A model generated the notes under the pieces. That model made no database searches, had not been told where the DNA came from, and saw only the letters and a list, made by a program, of their open reading frames with translations. Of a stretch of DNA of 64,000 nt, positions 52,112 through 60,787 are shown one piece after another. A program made the translations under genes and the position numbers. Numbering within the stretch: the stretch's first letter is position 1; each line of letters opens with the position of its first letter. Source of the stretch: Ostreiculturibacter nitratireducens. GTDB taxonomy: Bacteria; Pseudomonadota; Alphaproteobacteria; Rhodobacterales; Rhodobacteraceae. The stretch is from assembly GCF_032670585.1 (NCBI RefSeq), contig NZ_JAVQHL010000001.1, forward strand, positions 248,001 to 312,000, given 5' to 3'.

Positions 52112-52250
52112 CGCAACCGGTTTCGGAGCGGGCCGCCACGGGTACCTGTTGGGCTGCAAACGCGAATTTGTTGCGCATAGCGGAATCTGCAGCGTTGTGG
52201 GGCCGCTCCAAAGCCCCTACATTCCGCGCTAAATCTGTCGCAGGCGCTCG

Positions 52251-52964
52251 ATGACCGAAAACCAGGATCCGCTCAACCTTCACCCGCAGCCGCGGAAGCG
52301 CCACGGCATGCTGGCCGGGTTGCGCGCGTCGTTCCTTACCGGTCTTGTCGTGATCGCGCCCATCTTCCTGACGCTCTGGCTGTTCTGGACGGTGGTCGGA
52401 TGGATCGACAGCTGGGTGTTGCCCTTCATCCCCTCCCAATACCAGCCGCAGAAGTACATCGGCGTGAACCTGCGCGGCGTCGGCGTCATCATCTTCCTGA
52501 TCTTCACGGTGATCGTCGGCTGGATGGCGAAGGGGCTCATCGGGCGTTCGATGATCGCGTGGGCGGAAGGCGTCGTGGACCGGATGCCCGTGGTCCGCTC
52601 CGTCTACAACGGGCTCAAGCAGATCACCGAGACGGTCTTCGCTCAGGGCGCGGCGAATTTCGACAAGGCCTGCCTCGTGGAATACCCGCGCAAGGGCCTT
52701 TGGGCGATCGCCTTCGTTTCCTCGTCGACGAAAGGCGAAATCGACAAGAAGATCCCGCGGGACGAGCCGCTCATCTCGGTCTTCCTTCCCACCACTCCAA
52801 ACCCGACATCGGGTTTCCTGCTTTTCGTGCCGCGCGAAGACGTCGTCTTCCTCGACATGTCGGTCGAAGACGCGGCGAAGCTGATCATCTCCGCCGGACT
52901 GGTGTATCCGACCGCGAAGGAAGTGGAAAAGCTCAAGGAAGATCAGATCAAGCGGCCAGCCTGA
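52251..52964 (+). CDS. DUF502-domain membrane protein
   Basis: This 237-residue predicted inner-membrane protein of the DUF502 family has two hydrophobic segments at about residues 23-47 (TGLVVIAPIFLTLWLFWTVV) and 75-98 (GVGVIIFLIFTVIVGWMA), followed by a cytoplasmic or periplasmic domain with VPRHSVYNGLKQ-like sequence, here RMPVVRSVYNGLKQITETVF. The function is unknown; homologues occur across bacteria and in plant COV proteins. It lies alone between psuG and the small tandem genes. Confidence 0.85.
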   Translation: MTENQDPLNLHPQPRKRHGMLAGLRASFLTGLVVIAPIFLTLWLFWTVVGWIDSWVLPFIPSQYQPQKYIGVNLRGVGVIIFLIFTVIVGWMAKGLIGRSMIAWAEGVVDRMPVVRSVYNGLKQITETVFAQGAANFDKACLVEYPRKGLWAIAFVSSSTKGEIDKKIPRDEPLISVFLPTTPNPTSGFLLFVPREDVVFLDMSVEDAAKLIISAGLVYPTAKEVEKLKEDQIKRPA

Positions 52965-53116
52965 TCCTCTTTCAAGCGCAAAGGCGAGGGTTGGTGCAAC
53001 CTGAGCAAGGTGTTGCCGAAGCGCCGCGGCCCAGGGAAAGATCCAAGTTTTCGCATTGATGGGCACAGGTTGCATGCTAGCATCCGTTTACAAAGCGTAG
53101 ATGTGGAGGTCATCCC

Positions 53117-53323
53117 ATGAAGATGATCCGAACCGCCCTAGCTGCTTTCTGCATGGCCTCGCCTGCATTCGCGGGCGGCATGGCAGAGCCGGTCGTCGAA
53201 CCCGAAGTGATCGTCGAGGACACGGCAGGGACCTCCGGCGGAATCATCGTTCCGCTTCTCCTCCTGGTGTTGATCGCGGTTGCGGTCTCGCATTCGGACG
53301 GCGACGCGGCGCGGCAGACCTGA
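53117..53323 (+). CDS. Small exported membrane protein, 'GGMAEP' family, copy 1
   Basis: This 68-residue protein has a signal-peptide-like N-terminus (MKMIRTALAAFCMASPAFA), then GGMAEPVVEPEVIVEDTAGT and a C-terminal hydrophobic helix GGIIVPLLLLVLIAVAV. Such proteins are frequent in Rhodobacterales and often mis-annotated as ferrochelatase; the real function is unknown. GGAGG precedes the ATG. A close paralogue lies 76 bp downstream. Confidence 0.8.
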   Translation: MKMIRTALAAFCMASPAFAGGMAEPVVEPEVIVEDTAGTSGGIIVPLLLLVLIAVAVSHSDGDAARQT

Positions 53324-53398
53324 CAGACGAGTTCCAGCGGAGGAGATTTCTCCACCAATTTCCAACCTCAAACCGACAGTGAAGACAGGAGAACAATC

Positions 53399-53635
53399 AT
53401 GAAGACACTCATTGCTGCCATTACGGCATCCATGATCGCGATGCCGGCACTCGCCGGCGGCATGGCAGAGCCGGTGATCGAGCCGGTCATCGCGCCCGAA
53501 GTGATCGAGGAAGATACGGCTGGCACCTCTGGCGGGATCATCGTTCCGCTTCTTCTCCTGGTGCTGATCGCCGTTGCCGTGCATGGACACGACAGCGGGT
53601 CGTCCACGCCGGTCGACACCGCCCCTGCTGGCTAA
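53399..53635 (+). CDS. Small exported membrane protein, 'GGMAEP' family, copy 2
   Basis: This 78-residue paralogue of the preceding gene has signal peptide MKTLIAAITASMIAMPALA, then GGMAEPVIEPVIAPEVIEED, AGTSGGIIVPLLLLVLIAVA, and a short hydrophilic tail ending VDTAPAG. Compared with copy 1 it has a four-residue insertion in the acidic segment and a longer tail. ACAGGAG precedes the ATG. A strong terminator follows, so the pair is probably one transcript. Confidence 0.82.
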   Translation: MKTLIAAITASMIAMPALAGGMAEPVIEPVIAPEVIEEDTAGTSGGIIVPLLLLVLIAVAVHGHDSGSSTPVDTAPAG

Positions 53636-53681
53636 TATTCGGAAGGGGTTCGAGCGGGCCAGTTCCGCTTGTGCTGGGAAG

Positions 53682-53711
53682 TGCGGCTGCGGTGACGCGG
53701 CCGCATTTTTC
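53682..53711 (+). terminator. Rho-independent terminator after the small tandem genes
   Basis: Arms at 53682-53691 and 53696-53705 form a 10-bp stem with one G-T wobble and a GTGA loop, followed by TTTTTC. It ends the plus-strand transcript of the two small membrane proteins, before the convergent dehydrogenase gene. Confidence 0.85.
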
Positions 53712-53752
53712 TATCTGGAAACGACGGCTTGGCCGAAGGACGCCCCATATTG

Positions 53753-54526
53753 TCAGAGCGCCGTCCAGCCACCATCCACGCTGATGGTCGTTCCGGTGAT
53801 CTGATCTGCGGCGGCACTGCACAGGAAGGCGACGGTTCCGCCGATCTGTTCGATCGTGGCGAACTGCTTCGATGGCTGACGCGCCAGCATGACCTCGCGG
53901 ATCACCGTTTCACGGTCCATGCCGTGCGTTTTCATCTGGTCCGGGATCTGGGATTCGATCAGGGGTGTAAGAACGTATCCGGGGCAGACGGCATTTGCCG
54001 TGATCCCCTGCCCCGCCGCCTCGAGGGCGACTGTCTTCGTCAAGCCGACGATCCCGTGCTTTGCCGCGATATAGGCGGATTTGTACGGAGACGCCGTCAG
54101 GCCATGCGCCGAGGCGATGTTGACAATCCGGCCCCATCCTTTCGCGCGCATCAGCGGCAAGGCGGCCGCGGTCGTGTGAAAGGCGGAACTGAGGTTGACC
54201 GCGATGATCGCGTCCCACTTCGCCGCCGGAAACGACTCGATCGGCGCCACATGCTGGATGCCCGCATTGTTGACGAGGATGTCGCAAGTCCCGGCGGTCT
54301 CAACGAGCGCCCGGCACTCCTCGCCCACGGACATGTCCGCCTTGATGTAGCGCGCCTTGACGCCGTGTTCTCTTGCGATCTGCTCGGCCAGGGCGTGATC
54401 TTCAGAGCGATCGGTAAACGAGTTGATGACGACATCCGCGCCCGCCCTTGCGAGCTCGTATGCGACACCAAGTCCGATGCCGGAGTTCGATCCCGTGATG
54501 ACCGCGGTCTTGCCAGCGAGGCTCAT
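53753..54526 (-). CDS. bdhA: 3-hydroxybutyrate dehydrogenase (SDR family)
   Basis: This 257-residue short-chain dehydrogenase oxidises 3-hydroxybutyrate to acetoacetate with NAD, linked to polyhydroxybutyrate use. The cofactor motif is TGSNSGIG (11-18), NNAG lies at 86-89, and the catalytic Ser139, Tyr152 and Lys156 are present (SAHGLTASPYKSAYIAAK). VCPGYVLTPLIESQIPDQ near the C-terminus is typical of this enzyme. I set the start at 54526, preceded by AAAGGGAA. It is convergent with the small tandem genes. Confidence 0.92.
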   Translation of the reverse strand: MSLAGKTAVITGSNSGIGLGVAYELARAGADVVINSFTDRSEDHALAEQIAREHGVKARYIKADMSVGEECRALVETAGTCDILVNNAGIQHVAPIESFPAAKWDAIIAVNLSSAFHTTAAALPLMRAKGWGRIVNIASAHGLTASPYKSAYIAAKHGIVGLTKTVALEAAGQGITANAVCPGYVLTPLIESQIPDQMKTHGMDRETVIREVMLARQPSKQFATIEQIGGTVAFLCSAAADQITGTTISVDGGWTAL

Positions 54527-54657
54527 GGCGTTCCCTTTCAAGTTGCGTCCGCAGCGACAATAGATGCTGCAGGCGCAAAGAACAGCCAAAAATGGTCGCC
54601 AAGACCGCTGCCGATTCTCGCGATCTGCTCGCCTCCTTGAGATGCCCGCAGAGGGCG

Positions 54658-54686
54658 AAAAAAAACGCCCGCGCGAGGCGGGCGTT
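54658..54686 (-). terminator. Orphan Rho-independent terminator (minus strand)
   Basis: AACGCCCGC (54664-54672) pairs perfectly with GCGGGCGTT (54678-54686), loop GCGAG. On the minus strand it ends in a run of eight T. No minus-strand protein gene lies upstream of it within this gap. Confidence 0.88.
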
Positions 54687-54733
54687 GAGTTATTGAGGCA
54701 GGTTTCATACAGGCAAGAAACCTATCGAGCAGT
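54658..54733 (-). ncRNA. Candidate small RNA upstream of bdhA
   Basis: A minus-strand transcript of about 76 nt is suggested by a strong terminator (54658-54686), a second hairpin just upstream (GGTTTC at 54701-54706 with GAAACC at 54717-54722), and promoter-like boxes TTGGAG (54768-54763) and TATAAA (54745-54740) spaced by 17 nt. There is no ribosome site or ORF. The exact 5' end and function are unknown; a bdhA-leader attenuator with read-through is the main alternative. Confidence 0.5.
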
Positions 54734-54847
54734 GGGACCTTTATACGCGTAACACCGCCGCTCTCCAAGCTAAAAGTTTGAAAAGCCAAGAAAGCGGCGA
54801 TAGCGTGGCCGCATCGGTGAACAGTGAAATCGAGAGGCCGTGGCAGG

Positions 54848-56662
54848 ATGAAGGGTCGGATAGGGATCGCGGTGAAACGCGCTGCGGCGACAATCCTGAT
54901 GGTGGCGGCCACTGCCGTTGCCGCGCACGCAGAGCCGAAACACGGCATAGCTATGTACGGGGAGCCCGCGCTGCCACCCGATTTTGTGTCTTTGCCCTAT
55001 GCTAATCCGGACGCGCCGAAGGGTGGCCGAATGGTGTTCGGCGAGGCCGGTGGCTTTGACAGCCTGAACCCCTACATCGTCAAAGGGCGCGCACCCTGGG
55101 GATTGGGTGTTCACGTTGTGGAAACGATGATGGCGCGGTCCATCGACGAACCCTTCACACTCTACGGTCTTCTCGCCGAATCGGTGGAGACGGACGAGTC
55201 CCGTTCCTGGGTGGAATTCACCCTCCGAGACGAGGCCCGATTCTCGGATGGAAGCCCGGTCACGATCGAGGACGTGATGTGGAGCTACGAGACCCTGGGG
55301 ACCATCGGGCACCCGCGCTACCAGACCGCCTGGGGCAAGGTCGCGAAGATGGAGCAGACCGGCCCGCGTTCCGTCCGCATCACCTTCAACACCGAGGACC
55401 GGGAGCTCGCTCTGCTCATGGGGATGCGCCCGATTCTGAAAAAGGCTCAGTGGGAGGGAATGGACTTCGCCGAAAGCACGCTCGACGCTCCGATCGGTTC
55501 CGGTCCCTACGTCGTCGACAAGTTCGAACCGGGCCGTTTCATCAGTTTCCGACGGAACCCGGATTACTGGGGCAAGGATCTTCCCGTTAATCGGGGGACC
55601 AACAACCTCGACGAGATCCGGTATGACTACTTCGGGGATGCCGGCGTCGTCTTCGAGGCGTTCAAGGCTGGCGAGATAAACATCTGGGCTGAAACGAACA
55701 GCGCAAAGTGGCTGACTCAATACGATTTTCCCGCCATGACCTCGGGCGAGGTGGTGAAGAGCGTCATCCCCCATAGCCGCCCCTCCGGGATCAGCGGCCT
55801 CGTGATGAATACCCGCATTCCCGTCTTCCAGGACTGGCGGGTGCGGGAAGCAATGACGCTCGTCTTCAATTTCGAGTTCATCAACCAGACCCTGAACGGT
55901 GGGACCGAGCCCCGGATCACCTCCTATTTCTCGAACTCCGTTCTCGGGATGGATCATGGGCCGGCGGCGGGACGCGCGGCAGAGCTTCTCTCGCCCTACG
56001 CCGACGAACTCGTTCCGGGAACGATCGAGGGATATTCGCTGCCCGTGGGCGACGGGACCGAACTCAACCGCGGCAATACGCGCAAGGCCATCGCTCTGAT
56101 CGAGGAAGCCGGGTGGGCCGTCGATAACGGAGTGCTGAAGAACGCCGCCGGGGAGCCATTCACCTTCGAGATCGTGCTTTCCCAGGGCGCGACGGAAACG
56201 CAGTCGATCGTCGACATCTACATAGAGGCGCTGAAGCGGCTCGGGATCAATCCTGTTGTCAGCATCGTCGACAGCGCGCAGTACACCGAGCGAACCAAGG
56301 CCTACGATTTCGGCATGGCCTTCTACACGAGGTCGCTGTCCCTTTCGCCCGGCAACGAACAGCTTCTTTATTGGGGCCGCAAGGGCGTCACCGAGCCAGG
56401 TTCCCGGAACTGGATGGGCGTCGACAGCGAGGCGATCGAGGCGATGGTCGCGGCGATGGTCGGCGCAGCGGACCAGGACGAATTCATCGCGGCGACAAAG
56501 GCGCTGGACCGGATTCTCACGGCCGGCAGATATGTGATTCCGATCTGGTATTCGCGCGAAGCACGCGTTGCGCATTCGCGTCATCTGCGTTATCCGGACA
56601 CGCTGCCGGTCTACGGATACTGGCCGGGATTCATACCCGAGGTATGGTGGTGGGAGGACTGA
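54848..56662 (+). CDS. Family 5 extracellular solute-binding protein (YejA-like)
   Basis: This 604-residue periplasmic binding protein has a signal peptide to about residue 28 (ILMVAATAVAAHA) and then HGIAMYGEPALPPDFVSLPY, close to the YejA subgroup that binds microcin C and peptides. Later it has FTLRDEARFSDGSPVTIEDV and APIGSGPYVVDKFEPGR, hallmarks of the SBP_bac_5 family. The ATG at 54848 follows GGCAGG. No yejB, yejE or yejF permease/ATPase gene is next to it, so it is an orphan in this window. It ends 4 nt before an entericidin-like gene. Confidence 0.9.
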   Translation: MKGRIGIAVKRAAATILMVAATAVAAHAEPKHGIAMYGEPALPPDFVSLPYANPDAPKGGRMVFGEAGGFDSLNPYIVKGRAPWGLGVHVVETMMARSIDEPFTLYGLLAESVETDESRSWVEFTLRDEARFSDGSPVTIEDVMWSYETLGTIGHPRYQTAWGKVAKMEQTGPRSVRITFNTEDRELALLMGMRPILKKAQWEGMDFAESTLDAPIGSGPYVVDKFEPGRFISFRRNPDYWGKDLPVNRGTNNLDEIRYDYFGDAGVVFEAFKAGEINIWAETNSAKWLTQYDFPAMTSGEVVKSVIPHSRPSGISGLVMNTRIPVFQDWRVREAMTLVFNFEFINQTLNGGTEPRITSYFSNSVLGMDHGPAAGRAAELLSPYADELVPGTIEGYSLPVGDGTELNRGNTRKAIALIEEAGWAVDNGVLKNAAGEPFTFEIVLSQGATETQSIVDIYIEALKRLGINPVVSIVDSAQYTERTKAYDFGMAFYTRSLSLSPGNEQLLYWGRKGVTEPGSRNWMGVDSEAIEAMVAAMVGAADQDEFIAATKALDRILTAGRYVIPIWYSREARVAHSRHLRYPDTLPVYGYWPGFIPEVWWWED

Positions 56663-56666
56663 ACCC

Positions 56667-56783
56667 ATGACGCGCAAACTGATCCTTATCGCGATGCTCG
56701 CCGGGCTCGCCGCCTGCAACACGGTCGCAGGTGTGGGCGAGGATATTTCCGGCGCGGCGCGCACCGTCCGGGACACGTTCTGA
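56667..56783 (+). CDS. Entericidin-like small lipoprotein
   Basis: This 38-residue lipoprotein has a signal peptide with lipobox LAAC (Cys17), followed by NTVAGVGEDISGAARTV, the pattern of the entericidin A/B family. Such proteins sit in the outer membrane and have been linked to stress or stationary-phase lysis; the role here is unknown. GGGAGG precedes the ATG. It is 4 nt after the YejA-like gene and may be co-transcribed with it. Confidence 0.85.
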   Translation: MTRKLILIAMLAGLAACNTVAGVGEDISGAARTVRDTF

Positions 56784-56974
56784 TCCCATCATCCGGTGCC
56801 AGACGGCCGGAACCGCTGCCTGAATGCGGCGGAGTGGATTGGCGCGCCCGGCGGGGACATGGCCGCCGCCTCGCGGCATGGATGCAAGTGTCGCGGTCAA
56901 AGTTCTTTTCCCGCTGAAACTTTGGCTGCATGATCGGATTGAAACGGACCCGAAAGAGACCGGAGGCAGGCAGA

Positions 56975-57298
56975 ATGAAGTGGCACCACGTTCAGGACAA
57001 CTGGTCCTCGTTCTTCGACGCCATCGTTGACCGTTGGCCCGAAGCGGACGAGGCGGAGCTTGAGGATATCGATGGCGATCAGCGGGCGTTCGTGAACTAC
57101 ATCGCCCAACTGACTGATCAGGAACCAACGGACGCGGCGCAGGAAATCCGCGAGTGGCTTCGGGGCGAACTGCCGTCCGACGTGGTCATGGACCCGCGCC
57201 ACGACGATCATTCCATCTCGCTTTCCGGGAAGTTCCTCCCGGACGGAGAGGACGAATACGACGATGATTCCCGCTTCGGGGACGAGGGGAACGAATAG
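56975..57298 (+). CDS. CsbD-like small acidic protein
   Basis: This 107-residue protein has an N-terminal region that resembles a CsbD stress-protein repeat: MKWHHVQDNWSSFFDAIVDR, then EAELEDIDGDQRAFVNYIA and AAQEIREWL. The C-terminal 45 residues are strongly acidic (GEDEYDDDSRFGDEGNE). GGAGGCAGG precedes the ATG. CsbD proteins are stress-associated and of unclear biochemical role. The match is weak, so 'CsbD-like' is tentative. Confidence 0.6.
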   Translation: MKWHHVQDNWSSFFDAIVDRWPEADEAELEDIDGDQRAFVNYIAQLTDQEPTDAAQEIREWLRGELPSDVVMDPRHDDHSISLSGKFLPDGEDEYDDDSRFGDEGNE

Positions 57299-57409
57299 GG
57301 TTCCGCATTCGCTGCCCCTCGCCTGATCGCGTCCGCGGCTGTGGCGAGGGCAAGTATCCAGCATCCAAGCCGCCTTGAAACCTCTCCTGCCGAGGCGTAG
57401 CAGAGAGCG

Positions 57410-58927
57410 ATGCTCTCGGTATTTGAGACTCCCCCGCTTCCGCCCTGCCCCCGGGAATTCAACCTCGCGGGTTACGTCCTCGGACATGCCAACGACAGGC
57501 CCGACAAGATCGCGCTGCAGATCGTGCGGCCCTCGGGGGCGGAACGCTGGAGCTACGCGCGCCTCAACGCCGCGGTTCTGGGGGCGGCCGCCGGCCTGCT
57601 CGGGCTCGGGCTCACGCCGGGCGACCGAGTTCTCCTGCGGCTGGGAAATACTATCGAATTCCCTATCGCGTTCCTGGGGGCGATAGCTGCCGGCCTCATT
57701 CCGGTTCCGACATCGACGCAACTGACGAGCCCGGAACTGGAATGGATTTCCACCGAAATCCGTCCCCGCCTGATCGTCGCCGGGGCGGGCATCCCGCTTC
57801 CGGAAAACCGCGACTGCCACGTCATCTCCGAGGCGGAGCTTCGGGCTTTTGAAAACCTCCCGCCGGCGATCCCCGTCTTGGGCGACCCGGAGCGGCCGGC
57901 ATATATCATCTACACCTCGGGAAGTTCGGGCCAGCCGCGTGCCGTGGTTCACGCGCATCGCGCGGTCTGGGCGCGCCGGATGATGTGGGACGGATGGTAC
58001 GGGCTGCGGGAAAGCGACCGTTTGCTTCACGCTGGCGCATTCAACTGGACCTACACGCTCGGCACCGGGTTGATGGACCCTTGGGCCGTCGGCGCGACAG
58101 CCCTGATTCCGGGCGCCGGGGTGACATCCGATCAGCTGTTCCTTTTGCTGAAGCGGTTCGACGCCACCATTTTCGCAGCAGCGCCAGGTGTTTATCGGCA
58201 AATGCTGAAGCGTGGGGACCGCGTTGACCTGCCTCGCCTCCGTCATGGTCTGGCAGCGGGTGAGAAGCTTTCCGAAGCGACTCGCGCCGCCTGGGAAGGC
58301 GCGACCGGCACGCTGATCTGTGAAGCTCTCGGCATGTCGGAATGCTCGACATTCGTTTCAGCCTCTCCAGCCCATCCCGCGCCGGAAGGGGCCATCGGCT
58401 ATCCGCAGGAAGGGCGCCACGTCGCCGTGCTGGATGAAAGCGGCGCGCCCGTCGCGCATGGCGAGCCCGGAGTCCTTGCCGTTCATCGGTCGGATCCGGG
58501 GCTTTTCCTTGGGTACCTCGACAACGAAGCGGAAACGAAATCCCGGTTTCGTGGTGATTGGTTCGTGACCGGAGACATGGTGTCCATGGCCGAAGATGGT
58601 GCGATCACCTACCTTGGCCGCAACGATGACATGATGAATGCCGGGGGCTATCGGGTTTCCCCACTGGAGGTCGAGGCGGCGATGCATGCGTGCCCCGACG
58701 CCGGAGACGTTGCCGCGATAGAAGCACGGCTCAAGCAGGATGTCTCCGTCATCGCGTTGTTCCACACCGGCCCGGCGACCGAGGAAGCCTTGAAGGCCCA
58801 CGCCGAGGATCGGCTCGCACGCTACAAGCAGCCCCGCCTCTACATCCGGCGCGAGGCCTTGCCGCTCGGTGCGAACGGCAAGGTCAACCGTCGAAAACTG
58901 CGTGAAGAATGGGAGGCAGGTCTTTGA
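57410..58927 (+). CDS. AMP-dependent acyl-CoA synthetase/ligase
   Basis: This 505-residue adenylate-forming enzyme activates a carboxylic acid to its CoA thioester. The phosphate-binding loop is YIIYTSGSSGQPRAV, the hinge region has GDWFVTGDM, and the C-terminal catalytic Lys lies in GANGKVNRRKL. Sequence such as LICEALGMSECSTFVS fits the benzoate/aryl-CoA-ligase-like branch, but the acid is not certain. The stop overlaps the TTG start of the next gene, so the two are probably coupled. Confidence 0.87.
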   Translation: MLSVFETPPLPPCPREFNLAGYVLGHANDRPDKIALQIVRPSGAERWSYARLNAAVLGAAAGLLGLGLTPGDRVLLRLGNTIEFPIAFLGAIAAGLIPVPTSTQLTSPELEWISTEIRPRLIVAGAGIPLPENRDCHVISEAELRAFENLPPAIPVLGDPERPAYIIYTSGSSGQPRAVVHAHRAVWARRMMWDGWYGLRESDRLLHAGAFNWTYTLGTGLMDPWAVGATALIPGAGVTSDQLFLLLKRFDATIFAAAPGVYRQMLKRGDRVDLPRLRHGLAAGEKLSEATRAAWEGATGTLICEALGMSECSTFVSASPAHPAPEGAIGYPQEGRHVAVLDESGAPVAHGEPGVLAVHRSDPGLFLGYLDNEAETKSRFRGDWFVTGDMVSMAEDGAITYLGRNDDMMNAGGYRVSPLEVEAAMHACPDAGDVAAIEARLKQDVSVIALFHTGPATEEALKAHAEDRLARYKQPRLYIRREALPLGANGKVNRRKLREEWEAGL

Positions 58928-59559
58928 TTCGCCTTGATATACTTTCCGATCCGATCTGCCCTTGGTGCTATATCGGAAAGGCCCGCCTCGACCGCGCGCT
59001 GGAAGCCCGGCCGGAGCACCCCTTCCTGATTGAATGGCACCCGTTTCAGCTCAATCCCGAAATGCCCCCGGAAGGAATGGACCGGGCCGCCTATCTGGAG
59101 GCCAAGTTCGGTGGCCGGGAGGGAGCGGTTCGCGTCTATACCCAGATCGCGGAACATGCCGAACAGGCCGGGGTTGAGATCAATTTCGACAAGATCCGGC
59201 GCACCCCGAACACGCTGGACGCGCATCGGCTGATCCATTGGGCCGGTCTTGAAGGGCGCCAGACGGCCATCGTCTCCGCGCTGTTCCGTGCCTACTTCCG
59301 CGAGGGGCGCGATATCGGTGACGCCGGGACACTCGCCGACATCGCCGCCGAGGCGGGTCTCGACCGCGCCATGGTCGCGCATCTTCTTGCCACCGACGCC
59401 GACCGCGACGACATCATCGCGCGCGACCGCCACGCGCGCGAACGTGGCGTGACCGCGGTGCCGACCTTCATCATCGGAAACCGGCATGTCGTTCAGGGTG
59501 CGCAGCCCTCGCAACTCTGGCTGGATGTCATCGACGAGCTCGCGGAGCGCCCATCTTGA
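58924..59559 (+). CDS. DsbA-family oxidoreductase (FrnE/HCCA-isomerase-like)
   Basis: This 211-residue thioredoxin-fold protein has LDILSDPICPWCYIGKARLD, with the CPWC motif at Cys12 and Cys15, and a C-terminal GVTAVPTFIIGNRHVVQGAQ with the cis-proline. FrnE-type members are cytoplasmic disulfide enzymes linked to oxidative stress or polyketide synthesis. I chose TTG at 58924 because GGGAGG lies upstream and it overlaps the preceding stop; an ATG at 58909 is an alternative. It precedes the Bcr/CflA gene by 11 bp (ATG start). Confidence 0.87.
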   Translation: MIRLDILSDPICPWCYIGKARLDRALEARPEHPFLIEWHPFQLNPEMPPEGMDRAAYLEAKFGGREGAVRVYTQIAEHAEQAGVEINFDKIRRTPNTLDAHRLIHWAGLEGRQTAIVSALFRAYFREGRDIGDAGTLADIAAEAGLDRAMVAHLLATDADRDDIIARDRHARERGVTAVPTFIIGNRHVVQGAQPSQLWLDVIDELAERPS

Positions 59560-59570
59560 AAGCTCAAATA

Positions 59571-60761
59571 ATGATCCCGGAGCGCCGGCTTTCGCTTCCG
59601 GAATTCACGGCGATGCTGGCGCTCCTTTTCGCGAGCATCGCGTTTTCCATCGACGCGATGCTGCCCGCCCTGCCCCAGATCGCGGCCGAACTCACGCCCG
59701 ACGCGGTCAACCGCGCGCAGCTGATCCTGACTGCCTTCGTGCTGGGCATGGGGGTCGGCACGTTCTTCGCCGGGCCGATCTCGGACGCGACGGGGCGCAA
59801 GGTAGCGATCACGGGCGGTTTCGTTCTCTACCTCGCGGGGTCGGCGCTTTCGATGACGGCGACTTCGATCGAGATGCTGCTCGCCGCGCGCTTCCTGCAG
59901 GGCCTCGGAGCGGCCGGTCCACGCATTGCCGGCCTCGCACTGGTGCGCGACCTCTATGCGGGACGGGAGATGGCGCGCGTCACGTCGCTCGTCATGATGG
60001 TCTTCATCCTCGTGCCCGCGGTTGCGCCTTCCATCGGTCAAGTGATCCAGAGCTTCGCCGGCTGGCGCGGCGTGTTCGGGGCCTTCATCGTCTTCGGGCT
60101 CGTGGGGACCGCTTGGGTCAACATCCGTCAGGAAGAGACGCTGCCGCCCGAGCGCCGCCGTCCGCTGCGCGTCGTTCCGATGCGGGAGGCCGCGCGCGAG
60201 GTTCTGGCCGACCCGCAGGTGCGGCTTTACACGGCGGTTCTCAGCCTCGGCTTCGGCCAGATGTTCGCGCTCCTGTCCGCGGCGCAGCAACTTTTCGACG
60301 AAACCTATGGTCGCGGCGAAAGCTTCCCGCTTTGGTTCGCCTTGATGGCCATTCTCTCGGGGACGGGCTCTGTCCTCAATGCCCGTTTCGTTGTGCGGCT
60401 GGGCATGCGCCGGATCGCGACCTGGGCCTATGCCGGCCAGACGATCATGTCGATCGCGATGCTGACGTTTGCCTCGTTCGGGACTCTCGTGTTCCCGGCA
60501 TTCTTCATCTGGGCCGTGAGTGTCTTCTTCATGGCGGGGATAACCTTCGGGAACCTGAACGCGCTCGCGCTCGAGAAGATGGGACATATCGCCGGAATGG
60601 CCACCTCGGTCGTCTCGGCGATCGCGACGATCGCGGCCGTCGCGATCGCTGTGCCGGTGGGGCTTGCGTACAACGGGACGGCCGTGCCGATCCTGATCGG
60701 AACGCTTGTCTGCTCGGCCGTCGCCTGGATGCTCATGCGCAGGACAACGGAGGCCAGCTGA
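59571..60761 (+). CDS. Bcr/CflA-family MFS drug transporter
   Basis: This 396-residue transporter has about 12 predicted membrane segments and the MFS motif GPISDATGRKVAITGGFVLY, with PALPQIAAELTPD near the N-terminus, typical of Bcr/CflA. Family members export bicyclomycin, chloramphenicol or other drugs; the substrate here is unknown. I chose the ATG at 59571; a TTG at 59556 overlaps the previous stop and would add five residues. It is convergent with mfd, with a 26-bp gap. Confidence 0.9.
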   Translation: MIPERRLSLPEFTAMLALLFASIAFSIDAMLPALPQIAAELTPDAVNRAQLILTAFVLGMGVGTFFAGPISDATGRKVAITGGFVLYLAGSALSMTATSIEMLLAARFLQGLGAAGPRIAGLALVRDLYAGREMARVTSLVMMVFILVPAVAPSIGQVIQSFAGWRGVFGAFIVFGLVGTAWVNIRQEETLPPERRRPLRVVPMREAAREVLADPQVRLYTAVLSLGFGQMFALLSAAQQLFDETYGRGESFPLWFALMAILSGTGSVLNARFVVRLGMRRIATWAYAGQTIMSIAMLTFASFGTLVFPAFFIWAVSVFFMAGITFGNLNALALEKMGHIAGMATSVVSAIATIAAVAIAVPVGLAYNGTAVPILIGTLVCSAVAWMLMRRTTEAS

Positions 60762-60787
60762 TACCCGGGGGCAACGCCTTCGGCGGA

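Larger units (their letters stand above)
54527..54847. other. Gap between bdhA and the YejA-like gene, with an orphan terminator
   Basis: This 321-bp gap should hold divergent promoters for bdhA (minus) and the binding-protein gene (plus). It also contains a strong minus-strand terminator at 54658-54686 that cannot serve either flanking gene, which suggests a small RNA here. Confidence 0.6.

Noticed and set aside
54770..56776. Minus-strand open frame opposite the YejA-like gene, tested as source of the orphan terminator
   Set aside because: It would end inside the small-RNA region but has shadow composition and no motif; the binding-protein reading is clear.
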